From Gemmatimonadaceae bacterium (GTDB taxonomy: Bacteria; Gemmatimonadota; Gemmatimonadetes; Gemmatimonadales; Gemmatimonadaceae): a stretch of DNA of 9,541 bases. A program made the position numbers and the translations under genes. The DNA lies in the NCBI GenBank assembly GCA_014379705.1, contig JACMLI010000728.1, positions 1-9,541 on the forward strand. The letters run 5' to 3'. The notes beneath the pieces were generated by a model that made no database searches, was not told the DNA's origin, and saw only the letters and a program-made list of their open reading frames with translations. This document shows positions 1 to 5,653 of the stretch, piece after piece (position 1 is the stretch's first letter; every line of letters begins with the position of its first letter).

Positions 1-539
1 CCGATCTGCGCCGCCTTGCGCGCCCGCACGTTCTTTCCGGTGAGGATCATGTCGAGCGCGGCCTGCAGTCCCACCGCACGGGGGAGTCGCTGCGTGCCGC
101 CGGCGCCGGGAATCAGCCCGAGCTGCACCTCGGGCAACGCGAGCACCGTCTTCGGGTGCTCCGTGCACACGCGCCACGCACAGGCGAGCGCCATCTCGAG
201 GCCACCGCCGAGGCACGCGCCGTGGATCGCCGCGACCACGGGAACGCGCCCCTTCTCGAGCCGGTCGAGCATCGCGTGACCCTCACTGGACGCGGCGGCC
301 GCCTGCGCCCCCGTCGTCCATTGCATGAACTCCTCGATGTCGGCGCCGGCAATGAAGGTGTCGGCCTTGCCACTGATCACGACGGCGCCCGTCACGGCTG
401 AATCGGCATTCAGTCGATCGAGCACGCCAACGAATTCGTCCTTCACCGCACGCGAAAACTTGTTCACCGACTCGCCGGGGAGGTCGAAGGTGATCACGGC
501 AATGCCGTTCTCGATCGCGACGTGCAGGGCCGATGGCAT
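1..539 (-). CDS. fadJ: FadJ/FadB-type enoyl-CoA hydratase / 3-hydroxyacyl-CoA dehydrogenase (partial, N-terminal 179 aa)
   Basis: This is the alpha subunit of the fatty-acid beta-oxidation complex. Only its N-terminal crotonase (enoyl-CoA hydratase/isomerase) domain lies in the window; the family is usually about 700 aa, and the dehydrogenase half lies beyond base 1. The protein begins MPSALHVAIENG. It shows the crotonase oxyanion-hole segments IAGADIEEF (about residues 64-71) and HGACLGGGLEMALAC (106-120), followed by PEVQLGLIPGAGGTQRLPR (136-154). The two glutamates expected for hydratase catalysis are E115 and E137. The ATG at 539 is the only in-frame start after the upstream thiolase stop. 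The gap is 31 bases with no strong Shine-Dalgarno, so translation may depend on the thiolase mRNA. The order thiolase then alpha subunit supports an operon that oxidises acyl-CoA to acetyl-CoA in the cytoplasm. FadJ versus FadB cannot be decided from this fragment; FadJ is preferred because the partner is FadI-like. Confidence 0.93.
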   Translation of the reverse strand, partial: MPSALHVAIENGIAVITFDLPGESVNKFSRAVKDEFVGVLDRLNADSAVTGAVVISGKADTFIAGADIEEFMQWTTGAQAAAASSEGHAMLDRLEKGRVPVVAAIHGACLGGGLEMALACAWRVCTEHPKTVLALPEVQLGLIPGAGGTQRLPRAVGLQAALDMILTGKNVRARKAAQI

Positions 540-570
540 TCGGTGCGAGAGGGTGGAAAGTGGAGACTCG

Positions 571-1863
571 TCAGGCACGCTCGACGACCATCGCGAACCC
601 GAGTCCGCCGGCGGCGCAGACCGTCATCAGGCCGAACTGCCCCCCGCGGCGGGCAAGCTCGTTGCAGAGCGTGGTCGTGACGCGCGCACCGGTGGCCCCA
701 AACGGATGGCCGATGGCAACAGACCCGCCCATCACGTTCAGCCGCGAGCGGTCAACCTCGCCGACGGGGGCCGAGAAGCCGGCGCGTTGCGCCCAGGCTC
801 TTGAGGCGAGGCCCTTGAGGTTGCACAGCACCTGCGCGGCAAAGGCCTCGTGCATCTCGACAAGGTCGATGTCGGCGAGCGTGAGGCCCGCGCGCTGTAA
901 CGCGACGGGCGCGGCGAGCACCGGCGCCATCAACAGCTGCTCCCCGGGGTCGAGTGCAGCGTAGGCGTAGGAGCGGATGAACGCCATTGGCGTGAAGCCG
1001 AGCGTGCGGGCGCGATCCTCGCTCATCAGGAGCACCGCAGCCGCGCCATCCGTGAGCGGGGAGGAGTTGCCGGCCGTGACCGTGCCGTACTTCCGGTCGA
1101 ACACGGGGCGCAACGCCGCGAGCTGTTCCAGGCTCGTGTCCTCGCGGATCCCGTTGTCGGAGGCCACGGGCACGAACGACGGGGGCACCCACATGGGCGC
1201 AATCTCGGCCGTGAGCCGGCCGTCGGCCGTACCCGCGTGGGACATGCGATGCGAGCGAAGCGCGAACTGGTCCTGTTCCTCGCGCGAGATGCCATTGATC
1301 TTGGCCATCTTCTCCGCCGACTGCCCCATCGTCTCACCCGTCGTCGGCTCGGCGATGGCGGGAGTGACGGGGACGAGGTCCTTCGGTCGGATCCTCGCGA
1401 GCGACTGCAAGCGTCCCGACAGCGAGCGAGCACGCGAGGCGGCAACGAGCGCGTCGGAGAAGCCGCGGGAGTGCAGGATCGGCACGTTGGAGAGCGACTC
1501 GGCGCCCCCCGCGATCGCCACGTGCGCGTGACCTAACGCGATCTGGTCGGCCGCATCGGTGATGGCCTGATTCGCCGAGGCGCAGGCGCGAGACACGCTG
1601 TGCGCCTGCACGCCTTTCGGCAGCAGCGGCATGAGCGACACTTCGCGCGCGATGTTGGGCGCCTGCACCGACGGAACCACGGTGCCGAAGACGAGCATCT
1701 CGACGAGGTCGCCCTCGACCCCGGATCGTCGCACGAGTTCGGCGACGCATTGCCGGCCCAGGTCGATCGCCGAGAGGGACTTGAGGACGGTCCCCGACTT
1801 CGCGAAGGGGGTGCGTACGCCGGCGACGATCGCCACCCGTCGCCCATTTCCGAAGGTGGGCAT
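571..1863 (-). CDS. fadI: Acetyl-CoA C-acyltransferase (3-ketoacyl-CoA thiolase, FadI type)
   Basis: This thiolase catalyses the last step of beta-oxidation: CoA-dependent cleavage of 3-ketoacyl-CoA to acetyl-CoA and a shortened acyl-CoA. At 430 aa it is close to FadI (about 436 aa) and longer than FadA/AtoB (about 390 aa). The N-terminus RRVAIVAGVRTPFAKSG is typical of thiolases. The nucleophilic cysteine is C94 in SRACASANQA. The other catalytic residues are H338 in EMHEAFAAQ, H386 in GHPFGATGAR and C416 in VCAAGGLGFA. All are intact. Residues 129-190, with arginine-rich and TTGETMGQSAEKMA stretches, match the longer loop of FadI-type enzymes. The ATG at 1863 follows an in-frame TAA within 12 bases, so no longer start is possible. 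It lies 31 bases upstream of the FadJ-like gene on the same strand. Its leader carries a terminator-like hairpin (1892-1918) and, further up, three ATCAAG repeats. Both may control the operon. Confidence 0.95.
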   Translation of the reverse strand: MPTFGNGRRVAIVAGVRTPFAKSGTVLKSLSAIDLGRQCVAELVRRSGVEGDLVEMLVFGTVVPSVQAPNIAREVSLMPLLPKGVQAHSVSRACASANQAITDAADQIALGHAHVAIAGGAESLSNVPILHSRGFSDALVAASRARSLSGRLQSLARIRPKDLVPVTPAIAEPTTGETMGQSAEKMAKINGISREEQDQFALRSHRMSHAGTADGRLTAEIAPMWVPPSFVPVASDNGIREDTSLEQLAALRPVFDRKYGTVTAGNSSPLTDGAAAVLLMSEDRARTLGFTPMAFIRSYAYAALDPGEQLLMAPVLAAPVALQRAGLTLADIDLVEMHEAFAAQVLCNLKGLASRAWAQRAGFSAPVGEVDRSRLNVMGGSVAIGHPFGATGARVTTTLCNELARRGGQFGLMTVCAAGGLGFAMVVERA

Positions 1864-1882
1864 GCGGGAAACTTATCCGGCC

Positions 1883-1918
1883 AACAAAAGAGGCGCACCG
1901 ATGTACTGCCGATGCGCC
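1883..1918 (-). terminator. Hairpin plus U-tract in the thiolase leader (terminator or attenuator)
   Basis: Read on the minus strand, GGCGCATCGG and its partner TCGGTGCGCC form a 10-bp stem (8 Watson-Crick and 2 G-U pairs) with a 7-base loop, CAGTACA. TCTTTTGTT follows directly. This is a textbook intrinsic-terminator shape. It ends only 28 bases before the thiolase ATG. It could end transcripts of the APE-repeat gene, whose stop is about 170 bases upstream, or act as a leader attenuator for the fad operon. Hardly any room is left between the U-tract and the ATG for a separate promoter. Confidence 0.7.
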
Positions 1919-1941
1919 CAGACGCCCCCCGAGCACACAAC

Positions 1942-1969
1942 ATCAAGACCCCGATCAAGCAGGATCAAG
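1942..1969. repeat. Three phased ATCAAG direct repeats upstream of the fad operon
   Basis: ATCAAG occurs at 1942, 1954 and 1964, that is at spacings of 12 and 10 bases, close to one helical turn. The last two copies extend to GATCAAGC. They lie about 80-105 bases upstream of the thiolase ATG and just upstream of the leader hairpin, where a regulator could bind. No convincing -35/-10 pair is visible beside them. Regulatory function is inference. Confidence 0.4.
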
Positions 1970-2049
1970 CCCCTTCAGCACGGAGGGCGCGGCGGGCAGG
2001 GACGTCAGGGAGGCTGCCTTGGCAGTGCGCCGTGGGCCTCGGACCCTAC

Positions 2050-2076
2050 CCGTGTCCTCCGTGACCTCTGTGATGA
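2050..2076. repeat. Degenerate 9-base tandem repeat (CCGTGTCCT type)
   Basis: On the plus strand the units are CCGTGTCCT, CCGTGACCT and CTGTGATGA, three degenerate 9-base units. On the other strand it reads CACAGAGGT CACGGAGGA CACGG. It lies in the 226-base non-coding stretch 1864-2089, 14 bases past the stop of the APE-repeat gene. Similar CACAGAGG-like strings recur between genes of several GC-rich environmental bacteria, which I state from memory. The rest of this stretch holds the ATCAAG repeats and the terminator-like hairpin, and no gene. Confidence 0.45.
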
Positions 2077-2089
2077 AAGGTTGCCCTCG

Positions 2090-2800
2090 TTAGTGAATGC
2101 GCGCTTTGACAGCGGCGACGAACTTCCGTGCGTCCGATTCGCTGAACTGTTGGAGAAGGGAGCGATCCCCGTCGCTCTTGATCGTCTCGAAGTTGATCAT
2201 CCCCGGGGCGTCCCCGTGCTTGTAGGCGATCACGATGCGGTTGTTCTTGTAGTCGATGTCGCGGATTTCCGAGACCGGAACCGTGATCTCCTTCTGCATG
2301 ATCTTCGACACACCGCTGCGAACTGCCTCCTCGATGGCGCGCCCCACTTTCCCCGACGATTCCTTGCTCATCTCCCTCTTCATCTCGAGGGCAACGGCCC
2401 TGCGCAGCGAGTCCGAAAGGCCGGCGACGAGGTGGTCGTCGCGCAGCGACAGGAAGGCCGCGCGATTCGTCGTGAGGATCCGGACCTGATAGCGGCCGGA
2501 CGCGGCGTGCGAGGAAGCGATGGCGGCATCCGCGGAGGCAAGGGCCGCGTCGACTGCGGCCTCAGCGGCGGCCACCGCGTGCCCGGCGATCGCGTGTGCC
2601 TCAACTGCCTCCGGGTGCTCAGGCGCTTCGGGTGCTTCCGGGGCCTCCGGAGCTTCAGGGGCCTCGGGAGCCTCGGGGGCCTCCCGCACGACCACGACGT
2701 CGCGTCGGTCGTCGCCACGGAACGCCTGGCCGATCTTGTACACACCGAGCACGCCGCAGAGCACGACGGCGAAGACGAACAGCTTGTTCACGAAGCGCAT
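2090..2800 (-). CDS. Membrane-anchored protein with Ala-Pro-Glu repeat and unknown C-terminal domain
   Basis: I do not recognise this 236-aa protein. MRFVNKLFVFAVVLCGVLGVYKIG gives one N-terminal membrane segment (about residues 5-24) with a basic start. A charged stretch follows, then seven APE triplets plus HPE and AVE (residues 41-67), a stiff proline-rich spacer. Next comes an Ala-rich helical segment (about 68-97). The C-terminal domain (about 100-236) has short strands such as VPVSEIRDIDYKNNRIVIAY and ends in an amphipathic helix, SESDARKFVAAVKARI. That pattern suggests a PH-like or other small beta domain, but this is a guess. The start at 2800 is chosen over an ATG at 2857 because TGAGGAG lies 3 bases before it and the upstream 19 residues are Pro/Arg-rich. 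The longer frame would also run through a terminator-like hairpin. The domain probably faces the periplasm, or the cytoplasm if the anchor is reversed. Confidence 0.8.
   Translation of the reverse strand: MRFVNKLFVFAVVLCGVLGVYKIGQAFRGDDRRDVVVVREAPEAPEAPEAPEAPEAPEAPEHPEAVEAHAIAGHAVAAAEAAVDAALASADAAIASSHAASGRYQVRILTTNRAAFLSLRDDHLVAGLSDSLRRAVALEMKREMSKESSGKVGRAIEEAVRSGVSKIMQKEITVPVSEIRDIDYKNNRIVIAYKHGDAPGMINFETIKSDGDRSLLQQFSESDARKFVAAVKARIH
2609..2680 (-). repeat. 9-bp in-frame tandem repeat encoding (APE)7-HPE
   Basis: Eight 9-base units of the form GCN-CCN-GAR run in frame inside the membrane-anchored protein gene. Seven encode Ala-Pro-Glu and the eighth His-Pro-Glu. Third codon positions vary between units (GCC/GCT/GCA/GCG, CCC/CCG/CCT, GAG/GAA), so the array is not a fresh slippage product. 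The variation suggests selection at the protein level for a rigid linker. Copy number could still differ between strains. Confidence 0.9.
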
Positions 2801-2826
2801 GGGCTCCTCATCGGTCCGTGGGCGGG

Positions 2827-2868
2827 AAGGAAACGGAGGCGCGGGCGTTAAGCTCACCCGCGCCTCCG
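2827..2868 (-). terminator. 12-bp perfect hairpin with pyrimidine tract between two minus-strand genes
   Basis: CGGAGGCGCGGG (2834-2845) and CCCGCGCCTCCG (2857-2868) are perfect 12-bp arms around an 11-base loop. On the minus strand the stem is followed by TTTCCTT. It lies 64 bases past the stop of the exported plug-like protein gene, so it is a plausible intrinsic terminator for that gene with a weak U-tract. It also ends 33 bases before the start of the APE-repeat gene and could be part of that gene's leader. No U-tract follows on the plus strand. Confidence 0.65.
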
Positions 2869-2931
2869 GAACCTACGGCGCATCGGCCCCGGAGTGTCAG
2901 GGCCCCTGAATCCGGGCTTGCCCCCGGTGCC

Positions 2932-3663
2932 CTATCGAATCGAAAACCGGTTCGTGTAGATCAGCACCGCACCGTACCGGCTGGCGTCGAATCGACGGGT
3001 GTCCATGACCGCACTGCCCAACTCCTGGCCCCTCAGGGCCATGACGGCTTCCACGTCGCCCAGATAGATCTGGTCAGGGCGCAGGTTCACGGGGAGCTCG
3101 TCGATAAAGAGCTGGCCGCAGTACGACTCGCCGGAGAATCTGAGACATCCACTGGCTGACCCGCCGGGGAGGCTCACGCCCAACAGGCGGCCCGTCCGAA
3201 CCAGATCACCCAAGGTGTTGCTCCTTGCCCGAAGAACGGCCAACGAATCCGGCCCAATCAGTCGAGACATCCCCGACATGGCCGAGGCGCCAAACACGCG
3301 CCGGATACTCTCGTTCAGCGCATCCTTGTAGCTCAACTCCGCCTGCCGCCCGGCGAGGAAGACCGTGTCGGTCAGGAGCTCGCCCTCCGGCAGCTCGAAC
3401 GGTTCCGTGGTGATGGGCAAGTAGCCCTTCCGCCGGACCAGGAGGGTGTATTTGCCGGGCTTGTCGGCCTCGACGCTGAAGCCGCCGAAGGCGTCGGTGA
3501 CAGCGCTGTCGACGAAGACGTCGCGCTTGCCTAGCAGCACCACCTGGGCTTGCTGGGCGGCGATCTTGGTTGCGCCTACCACGACGATGCCCTCAAACCG
3601 CTGCGCCCCCGCGGGAAGGGCGAGGGCGAGGGAGGCAAGAACCACGAGGGGAAGAGTACGCAT
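2932..3663 (-). CDS. Exported protein with carboxypeptidase-regulatory-like and TonB-plug-like segments
   Basis: The 243-aa protein starts with a Sec signal peptide, MRTLPLVVLASLALALPAGA, likely cut before Q21. Residues about 22-105 fit a carboxypeptidase-regulatory-like beta-sandwich: GIVVVGATKIAAQQAQVVLL, then TDAFGGFSVEADKPGKYTLLVRRKGYLP. The C-terminal part (about 165-240) resembles the plug domain of TonB-dependent receptors. It has the pattern LFIDELPVN, then VEAVMALRG, then SRYGAVLIYT. No beta-barrel follows, so it is not a transporter itself. C173 and C182 may form a disulfide. The protein probably acts in the periplasm or at the outer membrane, perhaps in a complex with a receptor; this is inference. 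The ATG at 3663 is the only start that gives a complete signal peptide. No strong Shine-Dalgarno is seen. It lies 70 bases downstream of greA on the same strand and may be in the same transcript. Confidence 0.8.
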   Translation of the reverse strand: MRTLPLVVLASLALALPAGAQRFEGIVVVGATKIAAQQAQVVLLGKRDVFVDSAVTDAFGGFSVEADKPGKYTLLVRRKGYLPITTEPFELPEGELLTDTVFLAGRQAELSYKDALNESIRRVFGASAMSGMSRLIGPDSLAVLRARSNTLGDLVRTGRLLGVSLPGGSASGCLRFSGESYCGQLFIDELPVNLRPDQIYLGDVEAVMALRGQELGSAVMDTRRFDASRYGAVLIYTNRFSIR

Positions 3664-3733
3664 TTATGAGTCCGTTGAACTTGGAACCAAGTACCCCTGG
3701 GCGACTCGCGAGTGCCCGCACATGCGGACAGTA

Positions 3734-4201
3734 CTACTGCCCGTGAATCGTCACCAGTTCGATGATCTTCAGTTTGCGAGTCCGTGCGGGAAGCTTGAGG
3801 AACGCGACCTCCCCGATGGTCTTGCCGACGAGGGCCCGGCCGATGGGGGAGGACATCGTGACGTATCCTTCGTCGAACTGCTCGGAATCGCCAAAGACGA
3901 GGTGATATGTCTCGACGGCCTGCGTCTCCTGACACACCACGATGACCTTTGAGCCCAGTCCAACCTTGTCTGCCGGGATCTGCGACATGTCGACGGACGA
4001 GAGCTTGCTGAGCCGCTGGTGCAGCTGGCCGAGCCGGGCCTGCACAAACTGCTGGCGCTCGAGGGCGGCCTTGTACTCGCTGTTTTCACGAAGGTCACCG
4101 AGCTCGACGGCTTTCCGGATCTCGTTGGGCAGCACCACGTTGAGTTCATGCTGGAGCTTCGCGGCTTCTGCGGAGAGCTTCTCCTTCAGTTCTTCGAGCA
4201 T
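3734..4201 (-). CDS. greA: Transcription elongation factor GreA
   Basis: GreA enters the RNA polymerase secondary channel and stimulates cleavage of backtracked RNA, which rescues stalled elongation complexes. The product is 155 aa (E. coli GreA is 158). Residues 1-70 form the N-terminal coiled coil. Its acidic tip, GDLRENSEYKAALERQ, holds D36 and E39, equivalent to the essential D41 and E44 of E. coli GreA. The C-terminal FKBP-like globular domain (about 78-155) includes GLGSKVIVV, YHLVFGDSE and the family signature MSSPIGRALVGKTIGEVAFLKLP (125-147). I chose the ATG at 4201 because MLEELKEKL is where the family begins. An in-frame ATG at 4300 would add 33 unrelated residues and read through the leader hairpin. 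The gene is transcribed away from the MBL-fold gene. A candidate promoter (4272-4300) and a terminator-like leader hairpin (4229-4255) precede it. Confidence 0.96.
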   Translation of the reverse strand: MLEELKEKLSAEAAKLQHELNVVLPNEIRKAVELGDLRENSEYKAALERQQFVQARLGQLHQRLSKLSSVDMSQIPADKVGLGSKVIVVCQETQAVETYHLVFGDSEQFDEGYVTMSSPIGRALVGKTIGEVAFLKLPARTRKLKIIELVTIHGQ

Positions 4202-4216
4202 TGGGGGCCTGCACCT

Positions 4217-4255
4217 AATAAAAGGGGAGCGCCCGACCCAAACCGGGCCGGGCGC
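4217..4255 (-). terminator. Leader hairpin plus U-tract upstream of greA (possible attenuator)
   Basis: On the minus strand, GCGCCCGGCCC pairs with GGGTCGGGCGC in an 11-bp stem with one G-U pair and loop GGTTT. TCCCC and then TTTTATT follow. The stem ends 27 bases before the greA ATG. No minus-strand gene lies upstream, because the neighbour is divergent, so this cannot be the terminator of a preceding gene. It therefore belongs to the greA leader. The four Cs between stem and U-run make it a weaker terminator than the canonical form. Confidence 0.55.
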
Positions 4256-4271
4256 CTCACACACTTCTCGG

Positions 4272-4300
4272 AACCTAAGATGACCCCCCGGGCAATTCAA
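4272..4300 (-). promoter_or_regulatory. Candidate sigma-70-type promoter for greA
   Basis: On the minus strand, TTGAAT (4300-4295) matches 4 of 6 positions of the -35 consensus. After exactly 17 bases comes TAGGTT (4277-4272), 3 of 6 of the -10. The start site would fall near 4264, giving a leader of about 60 bases that contains the whole hairpin at 4229-4255. The region is AT-rich against its surroundings. The -10 is weak, so this is tentative. No equally good promoter is seen for the divergent plus-strand gene in the same 146-base gap. Confidence 0.35.
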
Positions 4301-4347
4301 TTCCGGAGGGTGGCTCGGGGGGCGAGGCTGGCACCCGGAATCCGTGC

Positions 4348-5157
4348 ATGATTCGCACCATCCGTCACGGGGACGTCGTCGAGCTACGGATGTCGACCGG
4401 CCAAAGCCGGCTTGCAGGGATGTCTGTAGCCGCGTTTCTGGTCAGGGGGGTTCTGGTGGATTCTGGCTTCCCGAACGTCAGCCACGAGTTCCGCCAGTTC
4501 GTGGACCCGTCTCGGCTGAGAGGAGCCATGATCACGCATTCCCATGAGGACCACGCCGGCAACGTCGCCCTCCTCGCCGAGCGGGGCGTTCCGGTGTCAT
4601 TGCCGGCCTTGTCCCGGGGCGTGACCGAGCGCCCCGCGCCCCTCGCATTGTATCGCCGCTGGACCTGGGGAAGCCCGGATCCGACGGCGTTTCCCCTGAC
4701 GACATTCACGTCGGATGAGTTCGAGCTCCTGCCGGCCCCGGGCCATTCGCGCGATCACCACGTGGTGTGGGACAAGGCCGAGGGCACGCTCTTTGGCGGC
4801 GACCTGTTCATCGGCGTGAAGGTGCGCGTGGCGCATCCCGGGGAGGACATTCGAGGAACGGTTGCCTCGCTGCGCCGCGTGGCCGAGCTCGGCCCGGCGC
4901 GATTCTTCGACGCCCATCGCGGGCTCGTGGCCCGGCCGATGGACTCCCTGCAGGCGAAAGTGCAGTGGATTGAGGATACGATCGGTGCGATCGAGGACCG
5001 GCATCGCGCGGGAGCTAACGAGTCGCAGATCCTGCGCGACGTCCTCGGCGGCGAGGCATTGCTGGGCCTTGCAAGCGGGGGCGACTATTCCCGCCGCAAC
5101 TTCGTGCGATCGATCGTTTCGTCCCTCGTGGACCCTCGGCCTAGCGTGGGCGCATGA
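4348..5157 (+). CDS. Metallo-beta-lactamase-fold hydrolase
   Basis: This 269-aa protein is a binuclear metal hydrolase of the MBL superfamily (glyoxalase II / beta-lactamase-like group). The substrate cannot be told from sequence. The metal-binding set is complete: H64, H66, D68 and H69 in THSHEDHAGN, H133 in PAPGHSRDHH, D152 in LFGGDLFIG, and H190 in FFDAHRG. D39 in LVDSGF is the usual early aspartate. No signal peptide is seen, so it should be cytoplasmic. The C-terminal 70 residues are helical and Arg/Asp-rich, as in MBL proteins with a C-terminal helical cap. It starts at ATG 4348 without a clear Shine-Dalgarno. The stop overlaps the start of the next gene (ATGA), so the two are probably co-translated. 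It is divergent from greA. Confidence 0.9.
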   Translation: MIRTIRHGDVVELRMSTGQSRLAGMSVAAFLVRGVLVDSGFPNVSHEFRQFVDPSRLRGAMITHSHEDHAGNVALLAERGVPVSLPALSRGVTERPAPLALYRRWTWGSPDPTAFPLTTFTSDEFELLPAPGHSRDHHVVWDKAEGTLFGGDLFIGVKVRVAHPGEDIRGTVASLRRVAELGPARFFDAHRGLVARPMDSLQAKVQWIEDTIGAIEDRHRAGANESQILRDVLGGEALLGLASGGDYSRRNFVRSIVSSLVDPRPSVGA

Positions 5158-5636
5158 CCCCGCCCAATAATGCGGACGTGAAATTCCCAACTCGCAGTGC
5201 CGGAATCGTCCGGTCGATATTGCTCCCCCTGCTCCTCTCGGCGTGCAAGCTCGATGACCTGGAGTCCGCCCTCGAGCCCGAAACGGGCACCGGGCAGGTC
5301 TATAGCCTCACCACGGTGAACGACAAGACCGTTCCCGCAACGCTGACGCAGGGCAACGTGACGTTCGAGATCCAGAAGGGGGCGCTCACCCTGGCCGCCG
5401 ACTCGACCTTCATCCTCTCGGTGGTCATCCGGCAGGCGGCGAGCGGGACGAGCCAACGCACGGTGTCGACGCAGCGTGGCAAGTACCGCCAACCCGCGCA
5501 GCCGACGACGGCCATCCTGCTCTCGTCGTCGACCGACACGCTGACCATCTTCTCCGGAACCTACAGCTCCACAGCAGTGGACCTCGCGGACCTCACCGTG
5601 CCACTGGGCGACCGGCTCCGCTTCATCCGCCCCTGA
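5154..5636 (+). CDS. Small lipoprotein of unknown function
   Basis: The 160-aa product has a lipoprotein signal sequence: basic residues, then SILLPLLLSAC with the lipobox LLSAC and lipidated C31. The mature part, about 130 aa, is rich in Ser/Thr and beta-strand patterns, with GQVYSLTTVNDKTVPATL near its start and GALTLAADSTFILSVVIRQ after it. That layout (Y-x-L-x-x-V-N, then a Pro, then ALTL-x-x-D-x-T-F) recalls small lipocalin-like or beta-sandwich lipoproteins that occur in many copies in Gemmatimonadota; I say this from memory. No catalytic residues stand out. The ATG at 5154 overlaps the stop of the MBL-fold gene by four bases. The protein probably sits in the outer or inner membrane, facing the periplasm. 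Its stop codon lies inside the convergent hairpin 5628-5648. Confidence 0.82.
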   Translation: MTPPNNADVKFPTRSAGIVRSILLPLLLSACKLDDLESALEPETGTGQVYSLTTVNDKTVPATLTQGNVTFEIQKGALTLAADSTFILSVVIRQAASGTSQRTVSTQRGKYRQPAQPTTAILLSSSTDTLTIFSGTYSSTAVDLADLTVPLGDRLRFIRP

Positions 5637-5648
5637 CCGTCAGGGGCG
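5628..5648. terminator. Hairpin in convergent 17-base gap, overlapping a stop codon
   Basis: CGCCCCTGA (5628-5636) and TCAGGGGCG (5640-5648) are perfect 9-bp arms around the loop CCG. The left arm contains the lipoprotein TGA stop and the right arm ends 5 bases before the 3' end of the deoxyhypusine synthase-like gene. Its position between convergent genes fits a bidirectional terminator or mRNA 3'-end stabiliser. Neither strand shows a U-tract, so Rho-independent termination is not certain. Confidence 0.5.
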
Positions 5649-5653
5649 CCGAT

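Noticed and set aside
2609..2680. A collagen-like Gly-Ala-Ser repeat on the plus strand.
   Set aside because: It is the complement of the APE repeat, whose minus-strand frame has a Shine-Dalgarno, a membrane anchor and a normal C-terminal domain.
1631..2851. A 406-codon open frame on the plus strand.
   Set aside because: It lies antisense to the thiolase and the APE-repeat gene, whose products show clear family or signal features. Its translation is Arg/Gly/Pro-rich and without recognisable domain, as expected for the reverse strand of GC-rich genes.
2801..2857. An upstream in-frame ATG at 2857 for the APE-repeat protein.
   Set aside because: It lies within the right arm of the hairpin at 2834-2868 and would put 19 Pro/Arg-rich residues before the membrane segment. 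The ATG at 2800 has a GAGGAG motif.
3679..3717. Two small inverted repeats between greA and the exported protein gene (ACTTGG/CCAAGT at 3679-3692; GGGC-ACTCG/CGAGT-GCCC with a bulge at 3699-3717).
   Set aside because: The loops are too small for a stable RNA hairpin as drawn and no U-tract follows; they may be chance in GC-rich DNA.
4202..4300. An upstream in-frame ATG at 4300 that would lengthen GreA by 33 residues.
   Set aside because: The extra residues match nothing in GreA, and the frame would cross both the candidate promoter and the leader hairpin. MLEELKEKL at 4201 is where the family starts.
4597..5190. A 197-codon open frame on the minus strand opposite the MBL-fold gene.
   Set aside because: The plus-strand frame carries the full MBL metal-binding set; the antisense frame has no domain and no Shine-Dalgarno.
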